Shown here: one piece after another, positions 6,362 through 12,815 of the stretch
Numbering within the stretch: the first letter of the stretch is position 1
Layout of the letters: every line of letters starts with the position of its first letter
NCBI GenBank assembly: GCA_030616165.1
Contig: JAUWXV010000094.1
Span: 1-12,815 of the forward strand
Length of the DNA stretch: 12,815 bases
Source of the DNA: a bacterium
GTDB taxonomy: Bacteria > SM23-31 > JAUVVT01
Direction of reading: 5' to 3'
Position numbers and translations under genes: made by a program
The notes under the pieces: generated by a model
The model's database searches: none
Seen by the model: the letters and a program-made list of their open reading frames with translations, nothing else
What the model was told of the DNA's origin: nothing

Positions 6362-8149
6362 GTGAAAGTATTATATAAAGTATTTGCAAGTCTGGTAATA
6401 ATAATGTTCGTGTTTGCGCTGACCCCCACTATTATGGTCGGGCAGAGCGCATCCGATCCGCAGATTAAGGTCAAAATCGATTTTAACCGCTGGCACGACG
6501 TCCCAGAATTATATGCTGACATGAAACGCTTACAACAGGCGTGGCCCAGATTTCTCAAGTTGGAATCGATTGGCAAGAGTCACAATGGCCTGGATATTAT
6601 GGTCATGACAATTAATAATCCTGACACTGGTCCTGAAATGAGCAAAGCTGGAATGTACGTTGAGGCAAACATTCACGGCAACGAAATACAGGGTGGAGAA
6701 ATCTGTTTGTACACAATCTGGTATCTGATGGAGAATTACGGCAGAATCGATAATATTACCCGCCTGGTTGATGAACGCGTGTTTTACATTGTTCCGACGG
6801 TGAATCCTGACGGTCGTCAGTATTTTATGGAAGGAGCCGGGGGCGGAGCGCGCAGCGGACATGTCCCGGTTGACAGCGACAATGACGGTCTCTACGATGA
6901 GGACGGTCCGAATGACCTGAATGGAAATGGTGTTATTGAACAGATTCGTAAATACGTTCCTGGTAAAGGAACACACCGTATCAGTCATATTGATAAACGT
7001 ATTATGGAGCCGGTTCCATTTGGTGAAACTGGAGATTATATTATACTTGGTTCGGAAGGTATAGACGATGATGGCGACGGCAGGGTCAACGAGGATGGTC
7101 CCGGTGGGTACGATCCGAACAGAAACTGGGGGACCGACTGGCAGCCCAATTACGTCCAGGGTGGGTCGATGGATTATCCCTTCCAGCTTCCTGAAGCACG
7201 TGCGGTTAACGACTTCCTGATGTCTCATCCGAACATTGCCGGTGCCCAGTCATATCATAATTCCGGCGGTATGATTCTCCGTGGTCCGGGGGCTGAATGG
7301 CAGGGAGCATATCCCCGTGAGGATATTCAGGTGTATGATGAACTTGGAAAAAATGGCGAACGCATCCTGCCGTTTTACCGCTATATTGTGATATGGAGTG
7401 GTCTATACACGGTTCACGGCGGTTCAATTGACTGGACTGATGACGGGCTTGGCATTATTACCTTCTCCAACGAATTGTGGAGCGGCGGTCAATATTTTAC
7501 CAGTCCTGAACTCAAAGAACAACAGAAGGACCCGGAGAGTCCGATCAGCTCGCGCGTGTCCAGTTATTTCTTCGATGACTATCTTGAATTCGGCGACAAG
7601 TTTATGGAATGGAAGGAGTTCGATCATCCGCAGTATGGAAAAGTTGAAATTGGCGGTTCGTGGAGAAAGACCCGTGGACGTGTTCCGCCGCGATTTATGA
7701 ACGAGGAACTCTGCCACCGTAACATGGCATTTACCCTGTACCAGGCTGATGAAATGCCTATGATTAAAATGGGTGAAACTGAAGTGGAAAAAGTGGACGG
7801 AAATGTCTATAAGGTGTTAGTCGACATCACCAATCCGAAAGTGGCACCGACGATTACCGTCCGTGCTGCGCGGAACAAAGTAGTAAAACCCGACCTGCTG
7901 ATGCTCGAAGGCAAAAATGTCGAAGTTATATCCGCAAGTTGGATAGACAATAAAGAAGTCTATAAATACCGCCCAAGCGTGACCAATCTCATTGACCAGC
8001 AAGACCTGAAGCGAATCATAGTCCGCAGTGGACATTACGGAAAAACAACCAAAACCATACAGTATTTGGTAAAAGGCAGCGGCGAAATTAACATTACCTA
8101 TGACAGCGTTAAGGGCGGCAAAGCCACGACGAAAGTCAATTTGCGATGA
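6362..8149 (+). CDS. Secreted M14 zinc carboxypeptidase, catalytically intact
   Basis: M14 metallopeptidases remove C-terminal residues from peptides; the exact substrate here is unknown. The GTG start follows GGAGGA (6347-6352) by nine bases and 63 bases after the previous stop. A signal peptide covers about 1-29. The catalytic domain keeps zinc ligands H105 and E108 (NIHGNE) and H299 (QSYHNSGG), substrate residues in VNPDG (147-151), R164 and DPNRNW (251-256), GGSIDW (353-358), and general base E371 in FSNELW. Ca-binding-like loops lie at 171-176, 185-190 and 235-240. DHPQYGKVEIGG (421-432) leads into a C-terminal beta domain (about 466-595). It is paralogous to the gene upstream, with shared LESIGK, VFYIVP and DEDGPxDLN blocks, and was probably produced by tandem duplication. 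ThuA follows 34 bases later. It probably acts in the periplasm or outside the cell. Confidence 0.92.
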   Translation: MKVLYKVFASLVIIMFVFALTPTIMVGQSASDPQIKVKIDFNRWHDVPELYADMKRLQQAWPRFLKLESIGKSHNGLDIMVMTINNPDTGPEMSKAGMYVEANIHGNEIQGGEICLYTIWYLMENYGRIDNITRLVDERVFYIVPTVNPDGRQYFMEGAGGGARSGHVPVDSDNDGLYDEDGPNDLNGNGVIEQIRKYVPGKGTHRISHIDKRIMEPVPFGETGDYIILGSEGIDDDGDGRVNEDGPGGYDPNRNWGTDWQPNYVQGGSMDYPFQLPEARAVNDFLMSHPNIAGAQSYHNSGGMILRGPGAEWQGAYPREDIQVYDELGKNGERILPFYRYIVIWSGLYTVHGGSIDWTDDGLGIITFSNELWSGGQYFTSPELKEQQKDPESPISSRVSSYFFDDYLEFGDKFMEWKEFDHPQYGKVEIGGSWRKTRGRVPPRFMNEELCHRNMAFTLYQADEMPMIKMGETEVEKVDGNVYKVLVDITNPKVAPTITVRAARNKVVKPDLLMLEGKNVEVISASWIDNKEVYKYRPSVTNLIDQQDLKRIIVRSGHYGKTTKTIQYLVKGSGEINITYDSVKGGKATTKVNLR

Positions 8150-8183
8150 GAACATTTTCTCTTCAATTTTGTAAGGAGGGCTT

Positions 8184-8990
8184 ATGAAGTATTTAAATCT
8201 ATTTAATAATATCAACGCCCGCAGTGTAAAAAAATCAATGAGCATTAACTGCATTGTATTCGCAGTTATAATGTTTATTGTTATTAGTCTTCTTGTTATA
8301 AATTGCGGGAATGCGCAACCGGAAACATTTAAAGTGCTTGTTTTTTCAAAAACTGCTGGATTTTATCACGGAATTATTCCCACGGGAATTGCTGCTATTC
8401 AAGAATTGGGCATGCAGAACAATTTTGATGTTGATACAACAGCCAATGCGGAACTTTTAACGGACGATAATCTCAAGCAATACAAAGTTGTTGTATTTAA
8501 TAATACAACTGGTGATGCGCTCGATGATGCTCAACAGGCAGCATTTGAGCGATATATTCAAGCCGGCAACGGCTATTTGGGGATACATGCAGCTTCCGAC
8601 ACAGAATATGATTGGGCATGGTATGGTGGACTTATCGGCGGCGCTTATTTTTTAAGCCATCCAAAAGTTCAAAAGGCAGTCATAAGGGTAGAAGACGGAA
8701 ATCATATATCTACCAAAATGCTCCCCGAACGGTGGGAATGCTATGATGAATGGTATAACTTCCGCGAGAACCCCAGGGAAAAGGTCACGGTGCTTGCCTC
8801 GCTGGATGAAAGTTCATATTCTCCCGGGAAGGGAGCAATGGAAGACCATCCAATCATATGGTGTCATGAGTATGATGGCGGCAGGGCTTTTTATACCGGA
8901 TTGGGTCATACGAAAGAGACTTTCTCTGGCCCGCTCTACTTAGAGCATCTTCTTTGTGCTATAAAATGGGCTGCGGGTGTCAGCGAATAA
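8184..8990 (+). CDS. Exported ThuA-domain protein, possible lipoprotein
   Basis: ThuA-like domains have a class I glutamine amidotransferase-like fold. The founding rhizobial ThuA acts in trehalose use, and most members, often exported and near carbohydrate genes, have no known reaction. AAGGAGG (8173-8179) lies four bases before the ATG. The 268 residues start with a long basic N-region, a membrane segment (about 22-39) and C41 in LLVINCGNAQ. This could be a lipobox with unusual Asn before Cys, or a plain signal anchor; M19 is a possible later start. The domain (about 48-264) shows KVLVFSKTAGFYHG (50-63), GYLGIHAASDT (130-140) with His where amidotransferases have a nucleophilic Cys, CYDEWYNF (186-193), and FYTGLGHTKETF (236-247). 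It is the last gene of the M14 operon, converging on the TPR-methyltransferase gene with 78 bases between. Confidence 0.87.
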   Translation: MKYLNLFNNINARSVKKSMSINCIVFAVIMFIVISLLVINCGNAQPETFKVLVFSKTAGFYHGIIPTGIAAIQELGMQNNFDVDTTANAELLTDDNLKQYKVVVFNNTTGDALDDAQQAAFERYIQAGNGYLGIHAASDTEYDWAWYGGLIGGAYFLSHPKVQKAVIRVEDGNHISTKMLPERWECYDEWYNFRENPREKVTVLASLDESSYSPGKGAMEDHPIIWCHEYDGGRAFYTGLGHTKETFSGPLYLEHLLCAIKWAAGVSE

Positions 8991-9068
8991 TGGTAATTAT
9001 TCCTTTATTGATAAATTATATTTATGGTTAATGAGACCAGCAGTAGTGGTTTGGTCTAAAGGTAGGGA

Positions 9069-10784
9069 TTACGCAGAACGATAGCGGATTCCGAGCCATT
9101 TCTGCTGGTCTGCACCAGATTCTGCGGTAATCTCTTCCCAGAATAGACCCTCCTTATCACGGAAATATACAGGAATATTCTCCGGGCTGAATCGGCGGAC
9201 ATGTTCAGGAAATTCTCGTGTTTCCCTGAAAATAATCTGGTATATCATTTCCAGGTGGGTATATGGAACTGTGATGAAAACGTATCCTCCCGGTTTCACC
9301 ACTTTCTCAACTGCCTTCAGCGCAGAATCCACATCTTGTATGTGTTCTAAAATTTCCATCAAGATGGCTCCATCGAATCGGTTTTCGGGGAAGAGGGTAT
9401 CAATCTGGTCTGCAAGAGATACGTGGAATTCAAGTTGACTTGTAAAATTCTTATGACTGGCAAGATATCGTTGAGTCTCTTTGATATTTTTCTCTGCTAT
9501 GTCAACTCCGGTCATATTATATCCTTCTTCTGCCAGTGCAAAACAGAACTCTCCCTTGTGACAGCCTACATCCACCAATGAGTGTATTCCCGGAAAGGAT
9601 TTGATTTGATTTATAAGCCAGCCATAACGTTTCATTGATGTTACATCAAACTGAGGCAGTGAGATGTCGGCGGATTCATCATATAATTTTTTGTAGGCAT
9701 CTGAATCAAAAAGGTGATTAATCTTATTCTGTGTTTCTTTGTACCGCTGGACTATTTCTTGAATATGAGGAAGCTTGCGGGCTGCTTTCTCCAGGAGCCA
9801 GTATGCCTGTTCATGGCAGTCTTTTAATTCCAATCGCTGTGCATAAAACAAAATCATTTCTGCAAGAAATTCTAAAAATTTTCGTTTAATTCCATCCGGG
9901 TCATTCTTTACCTGAAGTTCACCAACCTCCATGATAGTTACCTGGTATGGTGCAAAGTTGTGCATTTCAATGAGTATGTCTTGCGATTCTTGGGACGTGC
10001 ACAGGACATAATCGATATTTCTTATTCGCTCCGAATCGGTCAGGCTTAATGGTTCAGGAATTGTATCAAAAATCAGAATTTTACATAAAACTGGCAGATT
10101 ACTTTCGTAGAATGAAGGGTCATTTTTAACAAGAGTAATATCCAGCGGGGCAAAATAATGTTCTGAACGGTCGAAGGAATCGTTTAATGGAATAGTCTTA
10201 AACCCAGGACTTTCAAACAGGCCGTAAAGATATTCGAGACCAACTCCAAGACCTACCTTAATAGGCACATCAGCAGGAGAGGGAGAAACTGCAAAAGGAA
10301 TAGGAGTTAGAGCAGAAGCCAAAATTTGAACTCGATTCTCTATGACTTCATTAGTCGGCTCCAGCTCGAAAGCCTTTTTATAACAGACAAAAGCTGAGTT
10401 ATACTCCGCAAATACAATATAGCAATCGCCCAGTCTCAAAAAGTTTTCTGCTCTTTCCGGATTTATTTGTGATAGAAAGGTGTAAAGTTTTTCGGCTTTT
10501 CGGTACTTTTTCGTAGAAAAATAGAGGTCAGCAATGTTCGTAATTGCGTCAATGTTCTCCGTGTCTGATTCACACGCTTTTTGAAAAAATGACTCTGCTT
10601 CTTCGACACGGTTTTCCCGATAGGCGGCAACACCCAGGTTATTCCATGCAGGAGAACAGTTCGGGTCAATTTCAACAACCTGCTGAAAGCACTTCACAGC
10701 AGAAAAAGTGTCACCGGACTGGAAAAGAGCTAATCCTCGATTATAGAGTTCGGTGACTTGTTTGTCCTGTTTTTCTGTTCCCAT
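9069..10784 (-). CDS. TPR-repeat protein with C-terminal SAM-dependent methyltransferase
   Basis: This 571-residue, probably cytoplasmic fusion has three parts. Residues 10-147 are about four tetratricopeptide repeats, for example AVKCFQQVVEIDPN (29-42), AWNNLGVAAYRENRVEEA (46-63) and AFVCYKKAFELEPTN (131-145). Residues about 174-290 look like a worn half of a GT-B glycosyltransferase, with DYVLCTSQESQDILIE (258-273) recalling the region where such enzymes read Ser-Glu-Phe; this is inference. Residues about 380-571 are a class I methyltransferase with motif I LVDVGCHKGEF (403-413), acidic D428 in TGVDIAE, FDGAILMEILEHI (470-482) and VVKPGGYVFITVPY (495-508), in the UbiG/Methyltransf_11 style. 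The substrate is unknown; surface polysaccharide or protein glycan modification is plausible. The ATG lacks a Shine-Dalgarno sequence. Confidence 0.88.
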   Translation of the reverse strand: MGTEKQDKQVTELYNRGLALFQSGDTFSAVKCFQQVVEIDPNCSPAWNNLGVAAYRENRVEEAESFFQKACESDTENIDAITNIADLYFSTKKYRKAEKLYTFLSQINPERAENFLRLGDCYIVFAEYNSAFVCYKKAFELEPTNEVIENRVQILASALTPIPFAVSPSPADVPIKVGLGVGLEYLYGLFESPGFKTIPLNDSFDRSEHYFAPLDITLVKNDPSFYESNLPVLCKILIFDTIPEPLSLTDSERIRNIDYVLCTSQESQDILIEMHNFAPYQVTIMEVGELQVKNDPDGIKRKFLEFLAEMILFYAQRLELKDCHEQAYWLLEKAARKLPHIQEIVQRYKETQNKINHLFDSDAYKKLYDESADISLPQFDVTSMKRYGWLINQIKSFPGIHSLVDVGCHKGEFCFALAEEGYNMTGVDIAEKNIKETQRYLASHKNFTSQLEFHVSLADQIDTLFPENRFDGAILMEILEHIQDVDSALKAVEKVVKPGGYVFITVPYTHLEMIYQIIFRETREFPEHVRRFSPENIPVYFRDKEGLFWEEITAESGADQQKWLGIRYRSA

Positions 10785-11882
10785 TGGACTTAATTAATAA
10801 TATTCACTACTTTTTACTGTAATATATGACATAAATACTAAAGGTCAAATATTTTATTTTTTTTATATAATTTTTATTGGTTAATAGAGATTTTTATGAA
10901 TAAGAACATAATAAGCACTTTTTTTCCGTATTGCAATCTTAAGGACGTATGATAAATCCCATAAGAATTTTGATATTTACTGTAATGAAACTGAAAAAAT
11001 ATCAATTAGAGGGATTTTTTACTTTTCTCCTGTTATCATCAAGAATATTATGAACCAAAAACTGAATAATGTCTATATGACATAATCAGGTTTTAAAAAA
11101 AACTTGACAAACTGGAAAAATATTATTAATTTTCAGGAAAATTTGTAAAGATGGAACTTTAAAATCCAGAAAAATGTTATTTTAGAAAAAACTTGATACT
11201 AAAATATATTATTACATATTTGCATTCAATATAATAAACCTTTTTATCTTATATATTTGTTATAATTACACCTTATATTAAAAAGAAGGAGGAATTAACG
11301 GTAAAAATCTTAAATATTCATGAATTTACTCGACGTCACGTTTATTGATTTTTACCGGAAGAACAGAATTACGTTCTTTACAATTTTTTTCTCTAACTCT
11401 TTAGACAGCCTTTTTCTGTATGGAATTCCAATTATCTTTGAAAAGGGTGAATATGTTTTACTGCAATTATGATTTGTAACTTGTAAAAGAGGCATTTTCA
11501 ATTTTTTTATACTAACTTTTTCTTTTCTACCTCTGAGGCTGAACATGTATTTATACATGAATTTTGGAAATTCATTTGCTTTGTTACGGTAACCATTTTA
11601 TTTCTTGATAACTTGTCAAATACAGATATATGGATTTCCTCAGTCTGTTGATAAAATAAATTAGGATACTATGACTCTATTAATATTTCCATTTAATTCA
11701 ATTAAATTGTTGAAATCAATTTGGGGAATATACTTGTATCATTCTGGATTGTTTGTTTCATTTTGAGCATAGATTGGTATGTTTTTTAATATTATAAAAT
11801 GATAATACGTCAGCATCGTATTATCGTAGATGATAATATATTCTATAAAATTTTACTATCACTTAATCTTAGGAGGATTGTG
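10785..11882. other. Long AT-rich non-coding region
   Basis: No credible gene is seen in about 1.1 kb. It must contain promoters for the leftward TPR-methyltransferase gene and the rightward lipoprotein gene. It holds a 12-base direct repeat (TATATGACATAA at 10823-10834 and 11074-11085), a second imperfect repeat around AAAAAACTTGAYA (11097-11109 and 11186-11198), a perfect TTGACA at 11104-11109 with only a weak -10, a strong but orphan Shine-Dalgarno at 11285-11292, a CATGTAT/ATACATG hairpin at 11544-11559, and a dyad at 11799-11827. Weak 50- to 70-codon frames around 11320-11558 could be the remains of a decayed gene, but nothing in them is recognisable. Confidence 0.5.
11799..11827. promoter_or_regulatory. 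Dyad upstream of the lipoprotein gene
   Basis: GATAATACG (11801-11809) and CGTATTATC (11817-11825) are perfect inverted copies around a seven-base centre. A G-T and an A-T pair extend the stem to 11799-11827. It lies 55 bases before the ATG and just after a TATAAA-like stretch (11793-11798), a suitable place for an operator or a 5' leader hairpin. It has no T run, so it is not a terminator. The regulator is unknown. Confidence 0.4.
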
Positions 11883-12536
11883 ATGAAAAAAATTGTCTAT
11901 GTAATTCTATTATTATCCTTATCGTTAGTCATAAGATGTGCAAGTACTGGGGGTTTGACAGTCCTTGAAGAGGCGATAGAGGATAATGTTATGATTGTTG
12001 GTAATGCGATTGTAGAGAATATCGACCAAGGATTTGCTTTTGATAATTGGGACTTAGGTTTCGAAGTTGTCATTGTAGGCAGAATTGCTGACGGTACATT
12101 GAATCAATATACGGTTCCCGCAGATAACAGGGGTTATTATTGTTTACAAAATGTTCCACCGGGTCAATACGCGTTGAAGGCGCTTATAATACCTGTAACA
12201 GGAGGCAGGCCCCTAAAAATTGTCAATAATTTGAACACTTTCGACTCGGAATTTTATCGTATGAGGTATCCGGAGCGTCCTATTGAAAAAAAAGCAGAAT
12301 GGCTGCCGATGAAGAAGAGGGAACGAGTCATTAATTTTGGGATAAAGTGGTTTGGCTTGCGTACCGCCCGGATTGAAGATATGGACATAAATGCAATTGG
12401 AAAAATAATGCTGATGCAATTCTCAGAGAGCATTCGTTCAAGACGAATGTGGGATCAAGGTTATCCACATTCGCGCCAGGACCCGTTAATCCATTTTAAG
12501 GAAAGATTTCCTGAATCTGGATGGTGGAAATTATAG
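11883..12536 (+). CDS. Putative lipoprotein with carboxypeptidase-regulatory-like segment
   Basis: I do not recognise the family. ATG 11883 is chosen because AGGAGG (11871-11876) sits six bases before it and a signal peptide starts there; the frame stays open upstream to 11799, but that part has no ribosome site and runs through a dyad. The product is 217 residues. MKKIVYVILLLSLSLVIRC is a signal sequence ending at C19, a lipobox-like site with unusual Arg before Cys, followed by ASTGG typical of lipoprotein tethers. Residues about 36-105 look beta-rich, and DNRGYYCLQNVPPGQYALKA (81-100) matches the Gly-x-Tyr ... Val-Pro-Pro-Gly-x-Tyr pattern of carboxypeptidase-regulatory or prealbumin-like beta sandwiches. 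The second half is basic and aromatic, ending ESGWWKL, with no recognisable motif. It is probably an envelope protein with its own promoter. Confidence 0.75.
   Translation: MKKIVYVILLLSLSLVIRCASTGGLTVLEEAIEDNVMIVGNAIVENIDQGFAFDNWDLGFEVVIVGRIADGTLNQYTVPADNRGYYCLQNVPPGQYALKALIIPVTGGRPLKIVNNLNTFDSEFYRMRYPERPIEKKAEWLPMKKRERVINFGIKWFGLRTARIEDMDINAIGKIMLMQFSESIRSRRMWDQGYPHSRQDPLIHFKERFPESGWWKL
12431..12473 (+). repeat. Overlapping inverted repeats inside the lipoprotein gene, with a DnaA-box match
   Basis: CATTCGT (12431-12437) pairs with ACGAATG (12443-12449), while the overlapping CGAATGTGG (12444-12452) pairs perfectly with CCACATTCG (12465-12473). The central arm can therefore join only one partner at a time. 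TTATCCACA at 12461-12469 is an exact DnaA-box sequence, but no cluster of such boxes is present. The segment codes for ordinary residues near the C-terminus, so the structure could be accidental. Confidence 0.4.
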
Positions 12537-12577
12537 AGACTGATAAATTCTTGATGGTTATCTTTGAGGAAAAAGGA

Positions 12578-12589
12578 AACAGCGCTGTT
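12578..12589. promoter_or_regulatory. Perfect 12-base palindrome, possible operator
   Basis: AACAGCGCTGTT is fully self-complementary and stands out as G/C-rich in an A/T-rich gap. It is 42 bases after the lipoprotein stop and about 33 bases before the TATAAT box at 12622, a position suited to a dimeric repressor or activator acting on transcription to the right. Confidence 0.3.
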
Positions 12590-12633
12590 AATTTATTGAA
12601 ATAATTGGTTTTAAGTTTAAATATAATCTTAGA

Positions 12634-12767
12634 AAGGGGTGGTGTTTAACATAATATAAAAGAAGTAAGGAAGAAAGAAAGTAAGTATTAATTTAAAATA
12701 TAACTAATACGGGGCTTTTGAAAAGGCAGATAGGGTGCCCTATCAACTCTATTCTGCCTTTTTTTTT
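12634..12767 (+). ncRNA. Candidate small RNA or leader RNA
   Basis: A perfect TATAAT at 12622-12627 would start RNA near 12634, and a strong terminator ends at 12767, giving about 134 bases. No open frame of note lies between them. The 5' half is purine-rich (GGGGTGG, then AAGAAGTAAGG and following repeats to about 12685) and the 3' half is a nested hairpin. The only -35-like match, TTGAAA at 12596-12601, is 20 bases from the -10, too far for a good promoter. It could instead be the lipoprotein 3' end or the leader of a gene beyond the window. No known riboswitch class was recognised. Confidence 0.3.
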
Positions 12768-12777
12768 GGCCCCCGTA
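12708..12777 (+). terminator. Nested intrinsic terminator
   Basis: AAAAGGCAGA (12721-12730) pairs with TCTGCCTTTT (12753-12762), with a small TAGG/CCTA hairpin in its loop. Nine T residues follow the GC-rich part (12759-12767). Outside this, TACGGGG (12708-12714) pairs with CCCCGTA (12771-12777), enclosing the whole terminator and its T run. The inner fold alone is a sound terminator for RNA from the lipoprotein gene or from a start near 12634. The outer stem can form only if RNA polymerase reads past the T run. Confidence 0.7.
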
Positions 12778-12815
12778 AAATAAAATCTTATCTGAGAAAA
12801 AAAAGAACACTACTA

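Noticed and set aside
6530-7228. Minus-strand 232-codon open frame opposite the intact M14 gene
   Set aside because: It lies wholly antisense to a gene with clear catalytic motifs and has no family signature; it is a shadow frame.
7817-8254. Minus-strand 145-codon frame spanning the M14 3' end and ThuA start
   Set aside because: It is antisense to two well-supported genes and their ribosome binding site, with no recognisable domain.
9034-9057. AGACCA/TGGTCT hairpin between the convergent ThuA and TPR-methyltransferase genes
   Set aside because: Six pairs with a 12-base loop and no T run on either side; too weak to call a terminator.
11352-11558. Minus-strand 68-codon frame rich in Lys and Arg
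   Set aside because: No ribosome binding site, no recognisable motif, and a composition expected from A/T-rich non-coding DNA; it is mentioned only as a possible relic.
11646-12469. Possible replication origin from DnaA boxes
   Set aside because: Only one exact box (12461-12469) and one near match (TGTTGATAA at 11646-11654) 800 bases apart, with no cluster and no dnaA or dnaN nearby.
1-12815. CRISPR arrays, tRNA or rRNA genes, insertion sequences
   Set aside because: No regularly spaced repeats, cloverleaf-like segments, ribosomal RNA motifs or transposase motifs were seen on either strand by eye.

Overview
The window is an AT-rich, gene-sparse stretch from an unidentified bacterium. Long non-coding gaps (about 0.6, 0.6 and 1.1 kb) separate short gene groups. 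A FliN-type flagellar switch protein, Sec-exported enzymes and two possible lipoproteins suggest a motile bacterium with a busy exported proteome. The pairing of secreted M14 metallopeptidases with a ThuA-domain protein is common in the FCB group and in uncultured relatives. No ribosomal RNA or other taxonomic marker is present, so this placement is only a lean.

Layout: (1) 1-633 is a non-coding leader with a palindrome and a set of competing hairpins. (2) 634-1610 carries pyrE (orotate phosphoribosyltransferase) and fliN, and ends in an intrinsic terminator. (3) 1680-3816 on the minus strand carries recJ followed by fxsA, convergent with fliN. (4) 3817-4408 is a divergent AT-rich spacer. (5) 4409-8990 on the plus strand is a likely three-gene operon for exported proteins: an M14 carboxypeptidase-like protein with a dismantled active site, an intact M14 paralogue, and a ThuA-domain protein. 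(6) 9069-10784 on the minus strand is a TPR / glycosyltransferase-like / SAM-methyltransferase fusion. (7) 10785-11882 is a long AT-rich spacer with only small repeats, an orphan ribosome binding site and a dyad. (8) 11883-12536 is a putative lipoprotein with a carboxypeptidase-regulatory-like segment. It is followed by a palindrome, a perfect -10 box and an elaborate nested terminator that could delimit a small RNA or the leader of a gene beyond the window.

The most striking observation is the M14 pair. Both proteins have the same architecture: signal peptide, M14 fold interrupted by three Ca-binding-like DxDxDG loops, and a C-terminal beta domain. In the upstream copy the HxxE zinc motif is inverted to ExxH, the third zinc histidine is Gly and the catalytic Glu is Pro. 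The downstream copy keeps every expected catalytic residue. This looks like a co-expressed pseudo-peptidase and active peptidase pair. The operon is visibly richer in G+C than its surroundings, and its genes have strong Shine-Dalgarno sites, two of them with GTG starts, whereas pyrE, fxsA, recJ and the TPR-methyltransferase gene lack clear ribosome binding sites.
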